Positions 1 to 8,379 of a stretch of 64,000 bases of DNA are shown here, piece after piece. Where the stretch lies: the NCBI GenBank assembly GCA_025458165.1, contig JALOTB010000001.1:1-64000 (forward strand). Reading direction: 5' to 3'. Origin of the DNA: Chromatiaceae bacterium (GTDB taxonomy: Bacteria; Pseudomonadota; Gammaproteobacteria; Chromatiales; Chromatiaceae). A program made the translations under genes and the position numbers. The notes beneath the pieces are model-generated. The model did not search any database, was not told the origin of the DNA, and saw only the letters and a program-made list of their open reading frames with translations. Each line of letters starts with the position of its first letter. The first letter of the stretch is position 1.

Positions 1-165
1 CAGCAACGCCAGCCACTGCCCCCGCCAGGTCGCCACATACCAGATCGTGTGACCGATCTTCGCCACCGAGCCCAGGTAGTGATGCGCGTCGAGCAGCGCC
101 TTGAAGCGTGGTTCCTCCTCGACGGCAACCGGCCGCAGGGTGATCTCTTGCAGGTTCAAGCGCAC
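1..165 (-). CDS. DUF4338-family protein, N-terminal part (cut by window edge)
   Basis: Reading the minus strand, an open frame begins at a GTG near 165 and runs off the left edge. The translation has the DUF4338 start signature: a hydrophilic lead, then DAHHYLGS, then IGHTIWYVATWRGQWLALL. This domain is known from transposase-associated proteins and from the DruA component of Druantia defence. Only about 55 residues are visible, so a mobile-element role and a defence role cannot be separated. It lies head-to-head against a methyltransferase gene that has lost its 5' half, which suggests that arrival of this element broke that gene. The start codon is uncertain because there is no ATG in frame. 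Confidence 0.5.
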   Translation of the reverse strand, partial: MRLNLQEITLRPVAVEEEPRFKALLDAHHYLGSVAKIGHTIWYVATWRGQWLALL

Positions 166-262
166 ACCTCGCCAAGGCAACTTGGTGCGCAGTGTGCCCC
201 AGAAGGCCGAAGATGTCCCGATTCGAGGCTAACTTCTTCTATCGCCGATCAGTCAGTGATAG

Positions 263-1207
263 AACGGTTCCGCCCTGCCACCTGGGACGAGCTGGCGCTA
301 CACAATGGAAAAATTCGCCGAGTTGATCGCGGATAATCGCATCTGGTTTGGCGTGGATGGGGATGCGCGCCCGGCGTACAAGCGCTTTCTCTCTGAAGTG
401 ACTGACACAATTCCCAGTACAACCATCTGGACGTGTGATGAGGTTGGACACAACGACGAATCGAAAAAAGAAATGCGAGCACTTTTTGGAGAAGACCTGT
501 TCGCTACGCCTAAACCAGAACGGCTGCTTGAGCGGGTGCTGGCGCTCGCTACCACTCCCGGCGACCTCGTCCTCGACTCCTTCGCCGGCTCCGGCACCAC
601 GGGCGCCGTGGCCCACAAGATGGGCCGGCGTTGGATCATGGTGGAGTTGGGTGAGCACTGCCACACCCACATCATCCCGCGCCTGAAGAAGGTCATCGAC
701 GGCGAGGACCCGGGCGGGATCACCAAGGCGGTCAATTGGCAGGGTGGCGGCGGCTTCCGCTACTACCGGCTCGCCCCCTCGCTGCTGGAGAAGGACACCT
801 GGGGCAACTGGGTCATCAACCGGACCTACAACGGGGCGATGCTGGCCGAGGCCCTGTGCAAGCTGGAGGGCTTCACCTACGCGCCCTCGGACTCGATCTA
901 CTGGCAACAGGGGCACTCGACGGAGCGGGACTTCATCTATGTGACCACCGCAAACCTGACCCACGACCAGCTCCAGCAGTTGAGCGACGATGTGGGACCC
1001 GGGCGGAGCCTGCTGGTGCTCTGCACCGCCTTCCGCGCCAAGGCCGATGCCTACCCCAATCTCACCGTCAAGAAGATCCCCCGCCAGGTCCTCGCCCGCT
1101 GCGAGTGGGGGCACGACGACTACTCCCTACGTGTGGAGAGCCTGCCAAGCGCCCCTTTGGCGCCTGGGCAACAGTCCCTCGACCTTGGGGAAGGGGGGCC
1201 GACATGA
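263..1207 (+). pseudogene. Type III-like (Mod) DNA methyltransferase, 5'-truncated
   Basis: The frame carries the C-terminal half of an N4/N6-adenine DNA methyltransferase. It has the SAM-binding motif DSFAGSGTTG, preceded by the block PKPERLLERVLALA, and the conserved tail CEWGHDDYSLRVESLP. Recognisable homology (GTSWRYTMEKFAELIADNRI) starts upstream of the first ATG at 305 and reaches a stop at 260-262. The upstream part with the catalytic DPPY motif, normally about 200-300 residues more, is absent. Full-length Mod proteins are around 550-650 residues; about 310 remain here. The remnant probably cannot methylate DNA. It precedes a toxin-antitoxin pair and an intact Res-like gene on the same strand, so it was once part of a restriction-modification operon. 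Confidence 0.8.
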
Positions 1208-1212
1208 GAAGT

Positions 1213-1238
1213 GTCGGGTTACGCTGCGCTAACCCGAC
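1213..1238. repeat. REP-like palindromic hairpin
   Basis: GTCGGGTTA (1213-1221) and TAACCCGAC (1230-1238) form a perfect 9-bp stem around an 8-nt loop, CGCTGCGC. It lies just after the methyltransferase stop. Palindromes of this GTCGGGTTA/TAACCCGAC type are scattered in many proteobacterial genomes, from memory. There is no T-run, so it looks more like a dispersed repeat than a factor-independent terminator. Confidence 0.55.
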
Positions 1239-1312
1239 CTACGACATTGGCGGTTGGGATCGAGCGCGGGGATGCGGTCAAGCGAGGCGATTCACCGTAG
1301 GAGGAACCAGTC

Positions 1313-1564
1313 ATGACCCACGTCCACATTGTGCTACCGGAGGCGGTTCACGCCGTGCTGCACTGCGCGCCGGACGAGCTCGACCAAGAGCTGAGGCTGG
1401 CCGCCGTTGTGCAGTGGTTCCAGCAGGGGCGAATCTCGCAGGAGTGGGCCGCGACGATCGCGGGCTTGGATCGTACAGACTTCCTGCTGGCCCTGGCCCG
1501 CATGGGCAAGGACTCGTTCGTGGTCGATTTCGATGAACTGGATCGGGAGTTGGCCCGTGGCTGA
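1313..1564 (+). CDS. UPF0175-family small protein (antitoxin-like)
   Basis: This 83-residue protein has the UPF0175 layout: an LRLAAVVQWFQQGRIS helix, then an AATIAGLDRTDFLLALARMG helix-turn-helix-like stretch, and an acidic C-terminus with DFDELDREL. Family members are short DNA-binding proteins usually encoded next to PIN-type toxins. No PIN partner follows; the next genes are an MNT/HEPN pair, so it may be an orphan antitoxin or a third component. A clear AGGAGG ribosome site lies about 8 nt before the ATG. The methyltransferase remnant is 105 nt upstream and separated by a palindromic repeat. Confidence 0.65.
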   Translation: MTHVHIVLPEAVHAVLHCAPDELDQELRLAAVVQWFQQGRISQEWAATIAGLDRTDFLLALARMGKDSFVVDFDELDRELARG

Positions 1565-1618
1565 GCGTGGCGTGGCAGCCGCAGAGCCGGCCCTTCCCCT
1601 TCAATTGGAGTGACTGGT

Positions 1619-1912
1619 ATGAATAGAGACCAGGTCTTATCGGTTCTGAACCAGCATCGGGACGAGATCCAGCGGCGCTTCGCGGTAAGGCGCCTCTCGC
1701 TGTTCGGCTCGGCAGCCCGTGATCAACTTCATGAAGGCAGCGATATCGACGTGCTGGTGGAGTTCGACGGCCCCCCAACCTTCGACGAGTATCTGGGCCT
1801 GAAGGACTACCTGGAGGCCCTGTTTGGCGCCAAGGTGGACCTCGCCACGGAGGCAATGGTCAAGCCCCACCTGTGGCGGCACATCGAAAAGGACCTGCTC
1901 CGTGTCGCGTGA
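1619..1912 (+). CDS. mntA: MNT-domain nucleotidyltransferase antitoxin (MntA-like)
   Basis: This is a 97-residue minimal nucleotidyltransferase with the motif LFGSAARDQLHEGSDIDVLV: G30-S31 and the metal-binding pair D42 and D44. In MntA-HepT systems the MNT protein inactivates its HEPN ribonuclease partner by adding AMP to a tyrosine. The ATG at 1619 has GGAG 8 nt upstream; an earlier GTG at 1610 overlaps that site and is less likely. The 3' end overlaps the next gene by 11 nt, so the two are translationally coupled as expected for a toxin-antitoxin pair. Confidence 0.85.
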   Translation: MNRDQVLSVLNQHRDEIQRRFAVRRLSLFGSAARDQLHEGSDIDVLVEFDGPPTFDEYLGLKDYLEALFGAKVDLATEAMVKPHLWRHIEKDLLRVA

Positions 1913-2270
1913 CTGGACCCTTTATCTTGCGGACATCGCGGAGGCTTGCCGCCTGGTCGCGCAATTCACAGCCGGCCTGTCGGGGGAGTCTTTCGCGGGC
2001 AACGCGCTGGCGTTTCATGCGACGGTGCGCAACCTGGAGATCGTGGGTGGGGCGGTGAAGAGGCTTCCCGACGAGGCCAAGGCCAGGATGCCCGAGGTCG
2101 ATTGGAGCGGAGCGGCCCGTTTCCGGGACGTGATCGCGCATCGGTACTTCGCCTTGGACCGGGCCGTCGTCTGGAACATCGTCGAGACAAAGCTGCCTGC
2201 GCTCTGTGCCGCCGCGTCTCATCTGTTGGCGGAAATGAGCGAAAGGGGCATGCCAGGGAGTCGGTCATGA
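1902..2270 (+). CDS. hepT: HEPN-domain ribonuclease toxin (HepT-like)
   Basis: This is a 122-residue helical HEPN/DUF86 protein. It shows the RX4HXY active-site motif as R75-DVIA-H80-R-Y82, including the tyrosine that MntA AMPylates in characterised systems. The GTG start at 1902 lies inside the end of the MNT gene; no ATG gives a better start. The stop codon overlaps the ATG of the downstream helicase-nuclease gene (ATGA). The toxin is therefore co-expressed with both its antitoxin and the restriction component, an unusual embedding that could make it a back-up abortive infection module. Confidence 0.85.
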   Translation: MSRDWTLYLADIAEACRLVAQFTAGLSGESFAGNALAFHATVRNLEIVGGAVKRLPDEAKARMPEVDWSGAARFRDVIAHRYFALDRAVVWNIVETKLPALCAAASHLLAEMSERGMPGSRS

Positions 2271-4960
2271 CGGCGCGGCATGTCAACGCTATCGCTGGCC
2301 GATTGAGCCTGAGGCCGCCCCAGCGCCGCTCTCTGGAGATCCTGGACCGCATCACCGAAATCGCCCCGCCGGGCAAGGGGGCGGACGCGGCCTCGGTGCT
2401 GGAGGTGATCCGCGGCGAATTCCCGTCGGTGACGGATTTCGAGCGGGATTTCCCGTCGCTCTGCTTTGCACTGGCCACCGGCGTGGGCAAGACCCGGCTC
2501 ATGGGGGCCTTCATCTCCTACCTGCACCTGGCCCACGGGATCGACAACTTCTTCGTGCTGGCGCCCAATCTGACCATCTACAACAAGCTGATCGCGGACT
2601 TCACGCCCAATACGGCCAAGTACGTCTTCAAGGGCATCGCGGAGTTTGCGACCGAGCCGCCCATGGTCATCACCGGCGACACCTACGAGCAGCAGAACGT
2701 CACGGGCGGGCGGCTGTTCGGGGCGGTGCGCATGAACATCTTCAATATCTCCAAGATCAACTCCGAGGTCCGGGGCGGCAGGGCGCCGAGGATTAAGCGG
2801 CTGTCCGAGTACATCGGCGAGAGCTATTTCGACCACCTGGCCGGCCTGCCGGACCTGGTGCTCCTGATGGACGAGTCCCACCGTTACCGGGCCAGTGCCG
2901 GGGTGCGGGCGATCAACGAGCTCATGCCCATCCTGGGCCTGGAGCTGACGGCGACGCCCTTCGTCGAGACCAGTCGGGGGGCACTGGCCTTCAAGAACGT
3001 GATCTACGACTACCCGCTGGGCCGGGCGATGGCCGATGGCTTCGTCAAGGAGCCCGCGGTGGTGACGCGCAAGGATTTCGACCCGAAGGGAATGTCGCCG
3101 GAGGCCATCGAGCGACTCAAGGTGGAGGACGGGGTACGGCTGCACGAGAGCGTCAAGGTCGAGCTGGAGACCTATGCACGGGAGGCCGAGCGGCCCATCG
3201 TCAAGCCCTTTCTGCTGGTGATTGCGCGGGACACGACCCACGCGAGCCAGTTGCTGGCGCTGATCCAGTCCGACGCCTTCTTCGAGGGCCGCTATCGGGA
3301 CAAGGTCATCCAGGTGGACTCCAGCCAGTCCGGTGCCGCGGAGGAGGCGATGGTCGAGCGGCTGCTGCGGGTGGAGCACACCGAGGAGCCGACCGAGATC
3401 GTCATCCACGTCAACATGCTCAAGGAGGGCTGGGATGTCACCAACCTGTACACCATCGTCCCGTTGCGGGCCGCCAATGCCCGCATCCTGATCGAGCAGT
3501 CCATCGGCCGAGGGCTGCGCCTGCCCTATGGCCGGCGCACTGGGGTGACGGCGGTGGACCGGCTGAACATCGTGGCGCATGACCGATTCCAGGAGATCGT
3601 CGATGAGGCCAAGCGGCCAGACTCGGCGATCCGTCTCCAGGCGGTGGTGGTCGACATGGAGCAGATCGGCCAGAAGACGGCGACCGTCGTTTCCCAGTCA
3701 CAACTGGCCACCAAGCTAGGGTTGACGCCCGCCATGCCGACTGCGAGCACCGTCGTTGCGGGCCAGGACCAGCCGGCGGCCTTCGCGCAGCCGGCAGAGC
3801 AGCAAATCGCCCAATTGGCCTACCAGGCGATCCGCAAGCTCGAGACCGAGCCGGGCCTGGTGCCAAGCACGTTGCACCTCAAGCAGCCAGAGATCCAGGC
3901 GGCCATCGTCCGAGCGGTGGAAGAGCAGCGCACCCCGGGGCAGTTGGAGCTGGCGGGCTTGTCCGAGGCGCCCGACATCGCCGCCGTGGTCGCCAGGACC
4001 GTGGACCTGGTTGCGCAGCAGACCATCGACATCCCGCGCATCCTGGTGGTGCCGAAGGGGGAAGTGCGCTCGGGGTTTAGGCCCTTCACGCTGGACCTCG
4101 CCACGCTCCGCTATCCGCCCGTCGCGGACGAGCTTTGGGTGCAGCACCTGCGCACCAGCCAGATGGACATAGTCGCGCTGGGGCGCGGCGGTGGGCAGGA
4201 GGCCCGGCTCGAAGATCATGTGGTGAGCGGGCTCGTGGACTTCGACGATGTGTCCTACGACGACCACGCGGACCTGCTGTATGACTTGGCCGGCCAGACG
4301 GTGACTCACTTCCTGAGCCACCTGTCGGAAGGCGAGGCCCGCAAGGTACTGCGCTGCTATCAACGGCCGATCGCCGACTTCATTCACGTCCAGATGCAGG
4401 ACCACTACTACGAGGATGCGGCGGGCTATGAGGTGGTCGTGAGCAAGGGCTTCACGGAGCTGAAGCCCAGCGCCTACAGCTACTCGGTGCAGGAGCCGCT
4501 GGCGGACTACCGTGTATCGCCGCAGGACAAGTCCAACATGGCCCGCTTCCTCTTCGGCGGCTTCCAGCGGTGTCTGTACCCTGTGCAAAAGTTTGAGTCC
4601 GACGCCGAGCGACGGCTAGCGGTGATCCTGGAACGCGATGCCCTGAAATGGTTCAGGCCGGCGCGAGGTCAGTTCCAGATCTTCTACCGGGACGGCGCAG
4701 ACCATCGTGAGTATCAGCCGGACTTCGTGGCTGAGGCATCGGACGCGATCTACATGCTGGAGCCCAAGATGCGCAAGGAGGTGGAAGATCCCGTCGTTCT
4801 CGCGAAAAAGGAGGTTGCCTTGAGCTGGTGTGCCAACGCCTCGGGTCATGCGCTGTGCTACGGCGGCAAGCCCTGGCGGTATCTGCTGATCCCCCACGAC
4901 GCGATCGCGGAGAACATGACATTGATCGGCCTGGCGACCCAGTTTGCGGCTGACGAGTAG
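2267..4960 (+). CDS. Type III restriction (Res-like) helicase-nuclease
   Basis: This 897-residue protein is an SF2 helicase fused to a nuclease. Walker A is ATGVGKT (70-76), motif II is DESH (202-205), motif III is LTATPF (227-232), and motif VI is QSIGRGLRLPYG (410-421). Near the C-terminus YQPDF (D819) and LEPK (E832, K834) match a PD-(D/E)xK endonuclease core. Type III Res subunits have this order and length and act with Mod to cut DNA after ATP-driven translocation. The ATG at 2267 overlaps the hepT stop, so the long open frame upstream is only the hepT region read in another frame. Because the adjacent mod is truncated, restriction would need a Mod supplied elsewhere, or the protein may be idle. 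Confidence 0.85.
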   Translation: MTARHVNAIAGRLSLRPPQRRSLEILDRITEIAPPGKGADAASVLEVIRGEFPSVTDFERDFPSLCFALATGVGKTRLMGAFISYLHLAHGIDNFFVLAPNLTIYNKLIADFTPNTAKYVFKGIAEFATEPPMVITGDTYEQQNVTGGRLFGAVRMNIFNISKINSEVRGGRAPRIKRLSEYIGESYFDHLAGLPDLVLLMDESHRYRASAGVRAINELMPILGLELTATPFVETSRGALAFKNVIYDYPLGRAMADGFVKEPAVVTRKDFDPKGMSPEAIERLKVEDGVRLHESVKVELETYAREAERPIVKPFLLVIARDTTHASQLLALIQSDAFFEGRYRDKVIQVDSSQSGAAEEAMVERLLRVEHTEEPTEIVIHVNMLKEGWDVTNLYTIVPLRAANARILIEQSIGRGLRLPYGRRTGVTAVDRLNIVAHDRFQEIVDEAKRPDSAIRLQAVVVDMEQIGQKTATVVSQSQLATKLGLTPAMPTASTVVAGQDQPAAFAQPAEQQIAQLAYQAIRKLETEPGLVPSTLHLKQPEIQAAIVRAVEEQRTPGQLELAGLSEAPDIAAVVARTVDLVAQQTIDIPRILVVPKGEVRSGFRPFTLDLATLRYPPVADELWVQHLRTSQMDIVALGRGGGQEARLEDHVVSGLVDFDDVSYDDHADLLYDLAGQTVTHFLSHLSEGEARKVLRCYQRPIADFIHVQMQDHYYEDAAGYEVVVSKGFTELKPSAYSYSVQEPLADYRVSPQDKSNMARFLFGGFQRCLYPVQKFESDAERRLAVILERDALKWFRPARGQFQIFYRDGADHREYQPDFVAEASDAIYMLEPKMRKEVEDPVVLAKKEVALSWCANASGHALCYGGKPWRYLLIPHDAIAENMTLIGLATQFAADE

Positions 4961-5173
4961 GCTCGCTCAGAGCACACGAGCACCTTCAACCTGCTGCCCG
5001 GCGAGGTGCGGGAGCTCGCCGAGGAGGCCGACCCGGCCCTGATACTCGCCCCGGTGCGGGTCGGCGAGACCGACCTCATCGCCCGGCTGACCCGTCGCTC
5101 CGCCGACGCGCTCGCCCTCGCGCCGGGCCGCGCGGTCTGGGCGCAGGTCAGTTCGGTCGCGCCGGTCGGTTGA
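4961..5173 (+). pseudogene. modC: modC 3' remnant (molybdate ABC transporter ATPase, Mop domain)
   Basis: In one frame after the Res stop the sequence encodes ARSEHTSTFNLLPGEVRELA and later ILAPVRVGETDLIARLTRRS, ending in GRAVWAQVSSVAPVG and a TGA at 5171-5173. This matches the C-terminal TOBE/Mop molybdate-binding domain of ModC (pattern LLARITRRSxxxLxLxxGxxVxAQxKSVA). The ATPase part is absent and no start codon is available. About 60 codons remain. The restriction island apparently replaced or split the rest of a mod operon. It lies next to the arx genes, whose ArxA needs a molybdenum cofactor. Confidence 0.7.
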
Positions 5174-5230
5174 GGCAGGCCTCGGAGCCAGGCACGCTCC
5201 CCGCTCCCGCGATACCCCGCGGCAGAGACA

Positions 5231-5638
5231 TCAGGGGGTGGGGCGGCGTGGCCGCTCCGCGGCGCTGCGCCGCGAGGGTCGGGTCCAGATGAACCAGAGC
5301 ACCGCGGCGACGGTCGCCAGCATCAGGACCAGGGGCAGCAGCGGGATGTCGCGGGTGGCGGCGGCCCAGCCGACCGAGGGGACCATCATGACCGTCGAGG
5401 CATACTTGCCGACCGGCGGGATCACCTGCTCGGCCTCCCAGTCGCGCACGTAGCGGCCGAAGCGCGGGTGCCCGGTCAGCCACCGATGCAGCCGCTTGGA
5501 GCCGCGGGAGAAAAAGAAGGCCGCGAGCAGCACGAAGGGCGTGGTGGGCAGCAGCGGGAGCAGCACCCCGAGCGCACCCACCGCCAGGGAGGTCCAACCC
5601 AGGGCGATCATCAGGCCCCGCCAGGTCTGGACGAGCAA
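5231..5638 (-). CDS. DUF454 (YbaN-like) small membrane protein
   Basis: This 135-residue inner-membrane protein has an N-terminal hydrophobic pair (GWTSLAVGALGVLLPLLPTT, then FVLLAAFFFSRGS), the family signature RLHRWLTGHPRFGRYVRDWE, and a last hydrophobic pair near residues 80-115. YbaN/DUF454 proteins have no assigned biochemical role. The start is a TTG at 5638 preceded by GGAGGT; this ribosome site overlaps the arxR stop codon, so the gene is almost certainly translated from the arxXSR transcript. Whether it takes part in arsenite respiration is unknown. Confidence 0.8.
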   Translation of the reverse strand: MLVQTWRGLMIALGWTSLAVGALGVLLPLLPTTPFVLLAAFFFSRGSKRLHRWLTGHPRFGRYVRDWEAEQVIPPVGKYASTVMMVPSVGWAAATRDIPLLPLVLMLATVAAVLWFIWTRPSRRSAAERPRRPTP

Positions 5639-5650
5639 GGTCTCGACCTC

Positions 5651-6952
5651 CTACGGCCGCGAGAGCCCGTGGCGCTTCATCTTCTGCCACAGGGTCTTGC
5701 GGCTGATGCCGAGGCTGCCCGCCGTCTCGCCGATGCGGTAGTCGTGGGCGCTGAGCGCCGCCTCGATCGCCGCGCGCTCCTCGGCCTGGGTGCGGGTCTT
5801 GAGACTTGGGTCGCTCTCGTTGCCGCTGGCGTCCCGCAGGTCGAGCGCCAGGCGCTCGCCCTCACCCAAGATGCAGGCGCGCTCCAGGTAATGGTGGAGC
5901 TCGCGGACGTTGCCTGGCCAAGGGTAGCGGACGAGGCGCTCGCGCTCGGCGGCAGCGAGGACCCGCCGCTCCTGCGGGAAGCGCCTTCCGTGCTCGGCGA
6001 GGAACCGCTCGGCCAGCCAGAGGATGTCCTCCGGGCGCTCGCGCAGGGGCGGGATCATGATCTCCAGGACCTTGACGCGATAGTAGAGGTCCTCGCGAAA
6101 CTGGCCCGCCCGCACCAGTGCCTCGAGGTCGCGATGGGTGGCGCAGACCAGGCGCGCGCGCACCGCGACCGGCTCGCTGCCGCCGATGCGCATCAGGCTA
6201 CGGGTCTGCACCACCCGCAGCAGGCGCGACTGCAGGGCGAGCGGCATGTCGCCGATCTCGTCGAGGAAGAGCATGCCTTCCCCCGCCTGCTCAAAGACCC
6301 CGGAACGCCGCCGCTCGGCACCGGTGAAGGCCCCGCGCTCGTGGCCGAAGAGCTCGGCCTCGATCAGGGTCTCGGGCAGGGCGGCACAGTTAACGGCGAC
6401 GAAGGGGGCCCGCGGGCACTGGATCTGGTGCAGGCGTTGGGCGACCACCTCCTTGCCCACGCCCGACTCGCCCGCGATCAGCACCGGGGTGGTCCCGTGC
6501 TGGGCGATGCGTTGCAGCCCCGCTTCGATCCGGCGCATCACCGGCGAGATGCCCAGAGTCTCCTCGCCCGACCCGCGGCGCCCCACCACGAGGCCCTGGG
6601 CGAGACCACGCAGCTTGTCGATCAGGGCCGCCGGGCTGAAGGGCTTGGTTAGGTAATCCGCGGCGCCGAGCTTGAGCGCGCGCACCGCGTCCTCGATGGT
6701 GCCGTAGCCGGTGATGAAGACGCTCGGCGGGACGGGTCCGGGTCCCTCGGTCAGGGTCTCGAAGAGCGCTAGACCTGAGACGTCCGGGAGGTTCACGTCG
6801 ATCACCGCGAGATCCGTCCCGGGGCGCTCCAGACCCTTAAGCCCCTCGCGTCCACTGCGGTACCAGGCCACCTCGAACCCCTCGAGGCTGAGGCGCTGCA
6901 CCAGGGCCTCACCCATGATCGGGTCGTCCTCGATCAGGCACACCCGCGTCAC
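5651..6952 (-). CDS. arxR: ArxR-like sigma-54-dependent response regulator
   Basis: This is a 433-residue NtrC-family regulator. A receiver domain (about 1-120) has the acidic pocket IEDD, the phosphoacceptor stretch AVIDVNLPD, and a conserved K in YLTKPF. The AAA+ domain (about 145-375) has Walker A GESGVGKE, the sigma-54 contact loop GAFTGA and Walker B MLFLDEIGD. The C-terminal Fis-type helix-turn-helix ends in IGETAGSLGISRKTLWQKMK. The GTG start at 6952 overlaps the arxS stop by 4 nt. Phosphorylated protein should drive a sigma-54 promoter, and a near-consensus one precedes arxB2. In known arx loci the third regulatory gene is this type of activator. Confidence 0.88.
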   Translation of the reverse strand: MTRVCLIEDDPIMGEALVQRLSLEGFEVAWYRSGREGLKGLERPGTDLAVIDVNLPDVSGLALFETLTEGPGPVPPSVFITGYGTIEDAVRALKLGAADYLTKPFSPAALIDKLRGLAQGLVVGRRGSGEETLGISPVMRRIEAGLQRIAQHGTTPVLIAGESGVGKEVVAQRLHQIQCPRAPFVAVNCAALPETLIEAELFGHERGAFTGAERRRSGVFEQAGEGMLFLDEIGDMPLALQSRLLRVVQTRSLMRIGGSEPVAVRARLVCATHRDLEALVRAGQFREDLYYRVKVLEIMIPPLRERPEDILWLAERFLAEHGRRFPQERRVLAAAERERLVRYPWPGNVRELHHYLERACILGEGERLALDLRDASGNESDPSLKTRTQAEERAAIEAALSAHDYRIGETAGSLGISRKTLWQKMKRHGLSRP

Positions 6953-8379
6953 TCCCGCCCCTCCCGACCCAGCGGCAACGCGACCCGCAGGCTGGTGACG
7001 CCGTCCTCGACCGCCGCGCGAATGTGGCCGCCGAGCTGGGTCACGATCTGGTAGCACACCCAGAGCCCGAGTCCCCGCTCCTGCGGCCGGTCGGGGGAAT
7101 AGGGCTCGAAGACGTGGGGCAGCCGCTCGGGAGGGATGGGTTCGCCGGTGTTGTCCACGTGCAGCCGAAGCTCTCCCTCCCCCTGCGCGAGCCGCAGGCG
7201 CACCAGCCCACCGGCGCGGGCCGCCTCGGTCGCGTTGAGCAATAGGTTCAGCAGTAGTTGCCGCACCGGCGCAGCCGGCAGCCCCAGCGGCCGCGCAATC
7301 GCCCCCCGCCAGACCATGACGGCCTGAGAACGGACCAGCCGGGGCTGGAGCAGGATCGCGAGATCGTCCAGATCCTCGGGCCGCAGGTGGCGGGTGTCGG
7401 CGCGGCCCTCCACCAGCAGGGCCGAGATGGTCCCCTGGATCTGCTGCAACGCGCGGTCGAGGAGGTCGAGTAGTTGCCGGGTCTGGGCATCCGGCTCGCG
7501 GGTGCCGCGGTAAGTGTCGATCGCCATCAGCATGCCGGCCAGCGGATTGTTCACCTCGTGGGCGACCCCCGCCGCCACCCGGCCGACCGCGGCCAGCCGC
7601 TCGGCCTGGACGACCTGGCGCTCGAGCTCGGCCTTCTCCGCCAGCGCGTCCAGCATGGACGAGAAGCGCTGGCCGAGCTGGCCGATCTCGCTGGCATCTA
7701 CCTGGACTGCGCAGCTCATCCGCCGCGGGTCCTCCCGGCCGACCCGCGCCATGCAGTCCGCGAGCCGCACCAGCGGGGCGACCATCCGCCGCCCCCACAG
7801 CCAGCCGAGTGGAAGTAACACCCCGAGCACGACGACGGTGACCAACACGCCGCCGAGGAGGATCTCGCGAAAGCGCGGCAGATAGGGTGCATCTGAGAGC
7901 AGGGCGACGAGCTCCCCCACCCGGCTGTCGTCGACCGCCAGCGGGAGGCGCAGCAGGCGCCGCACCTCGTCCTGGGCGACCGGGGTGACCCGCCCCGTCG
8001 GCTGCCCGAGCACCGCATCGCCCTCCTCCGGCAGCCAGGGCAACGCCTCGCGCAACGGCTGGTCGAGCCGATAGCGCCGGGGTTGGTTGCTCGCAAAGAT
8101 GCGCCCGTTGGCGTCGGCGACGATCCAGATGCTGTCCGCACCACCCCCCTCCGGCCCACGGAGCAGGGAGTAGGCCAGCCAGACGTCATCGGTGCGCAAC
8201 GCCTGGATCATGACCCCGGCCATGGCGTGCCCGAGACTGAGCGCATTGCGGCCCTGGTCCTCGCGCAGGTTGGCAAGGGTCTGCAAACCTACGGCCAGCG
8301 CCATCAGGAGCGCCGTTGCGATCGCCGAGACGCTGAGGCTCAGCGGCAGGCGCAGGCGGTAGCTCGCGGGCAAGATCAT
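6949..8379 (-). CDS. arxS: ArxS-like sensor histidine kinase
   Basis: This 476-residue membrane kinase has one transmembrane helix near residues 12-34, a periplasmic part of about 135 residues, a second helix at about 175-197, a HAMP-like linker, and a dimerisation domain with phosphoacceptor H274 in VAHEVNNPLAG. A HATPase domain follows with N-box LLNATEA and G-box GLGLW. The ATG overlaps the arxX stop as ATGA, and its stop overlaps arxR as GTGA. The periplasmic part is small, and the expected ligand-binding role is supplied by the separate ArxX. It is expected to phosphorylate ArxR when arsenite (or another oxyanion) is sensed. Confidence 0.88.
   Translation of the reverse strand: MILPASYRLRLPLSLSVSAIATALLMALAVGLQTLANLREDQGRNALSLGHAMAGVMIQALRTDDVWLAYSLLRGPEGGGADSIWIVADANGRIFASNQPRRYRLDQPLREALPWLPEEGDAVLGQPTGRVTPVAQDEVRRLLRLPLAVDDSRVGELVALLSDAPYLPRFREILLGGVLVTVVVLGVLLPLGWLWGRRMVAPLVRLADCMARVGREDPRRMSCAVQVDASEIGQLGQRFSSMLDALAEKAELERQVVQAERLAAVGRVAAGVAHEVNNPLAGMLMAIDTYRGTREPDAQTRQLLDLLDRALQQIQGTISALLVEGRADTRHLRPEDLDDLAILLQPRLVRSQAVMVWRGAIARPLGLPAAPVRQLLLNLLLNATEAARAGGLVRLRLAQGEGELRLHVDNTGEPIPPERLPHVFEPYSPDRPQERGLGLWVCYQIVTQLGGHIRAAVEDGVTSLRVALPLGREGRE

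Noticed and set aside
1946..2266. N-terminal extension of the Res-like gene
   Set aside because: This frame lies inside hepT; helicase homology begins after the ATG at 2267, which is coupled to the hepT stop.
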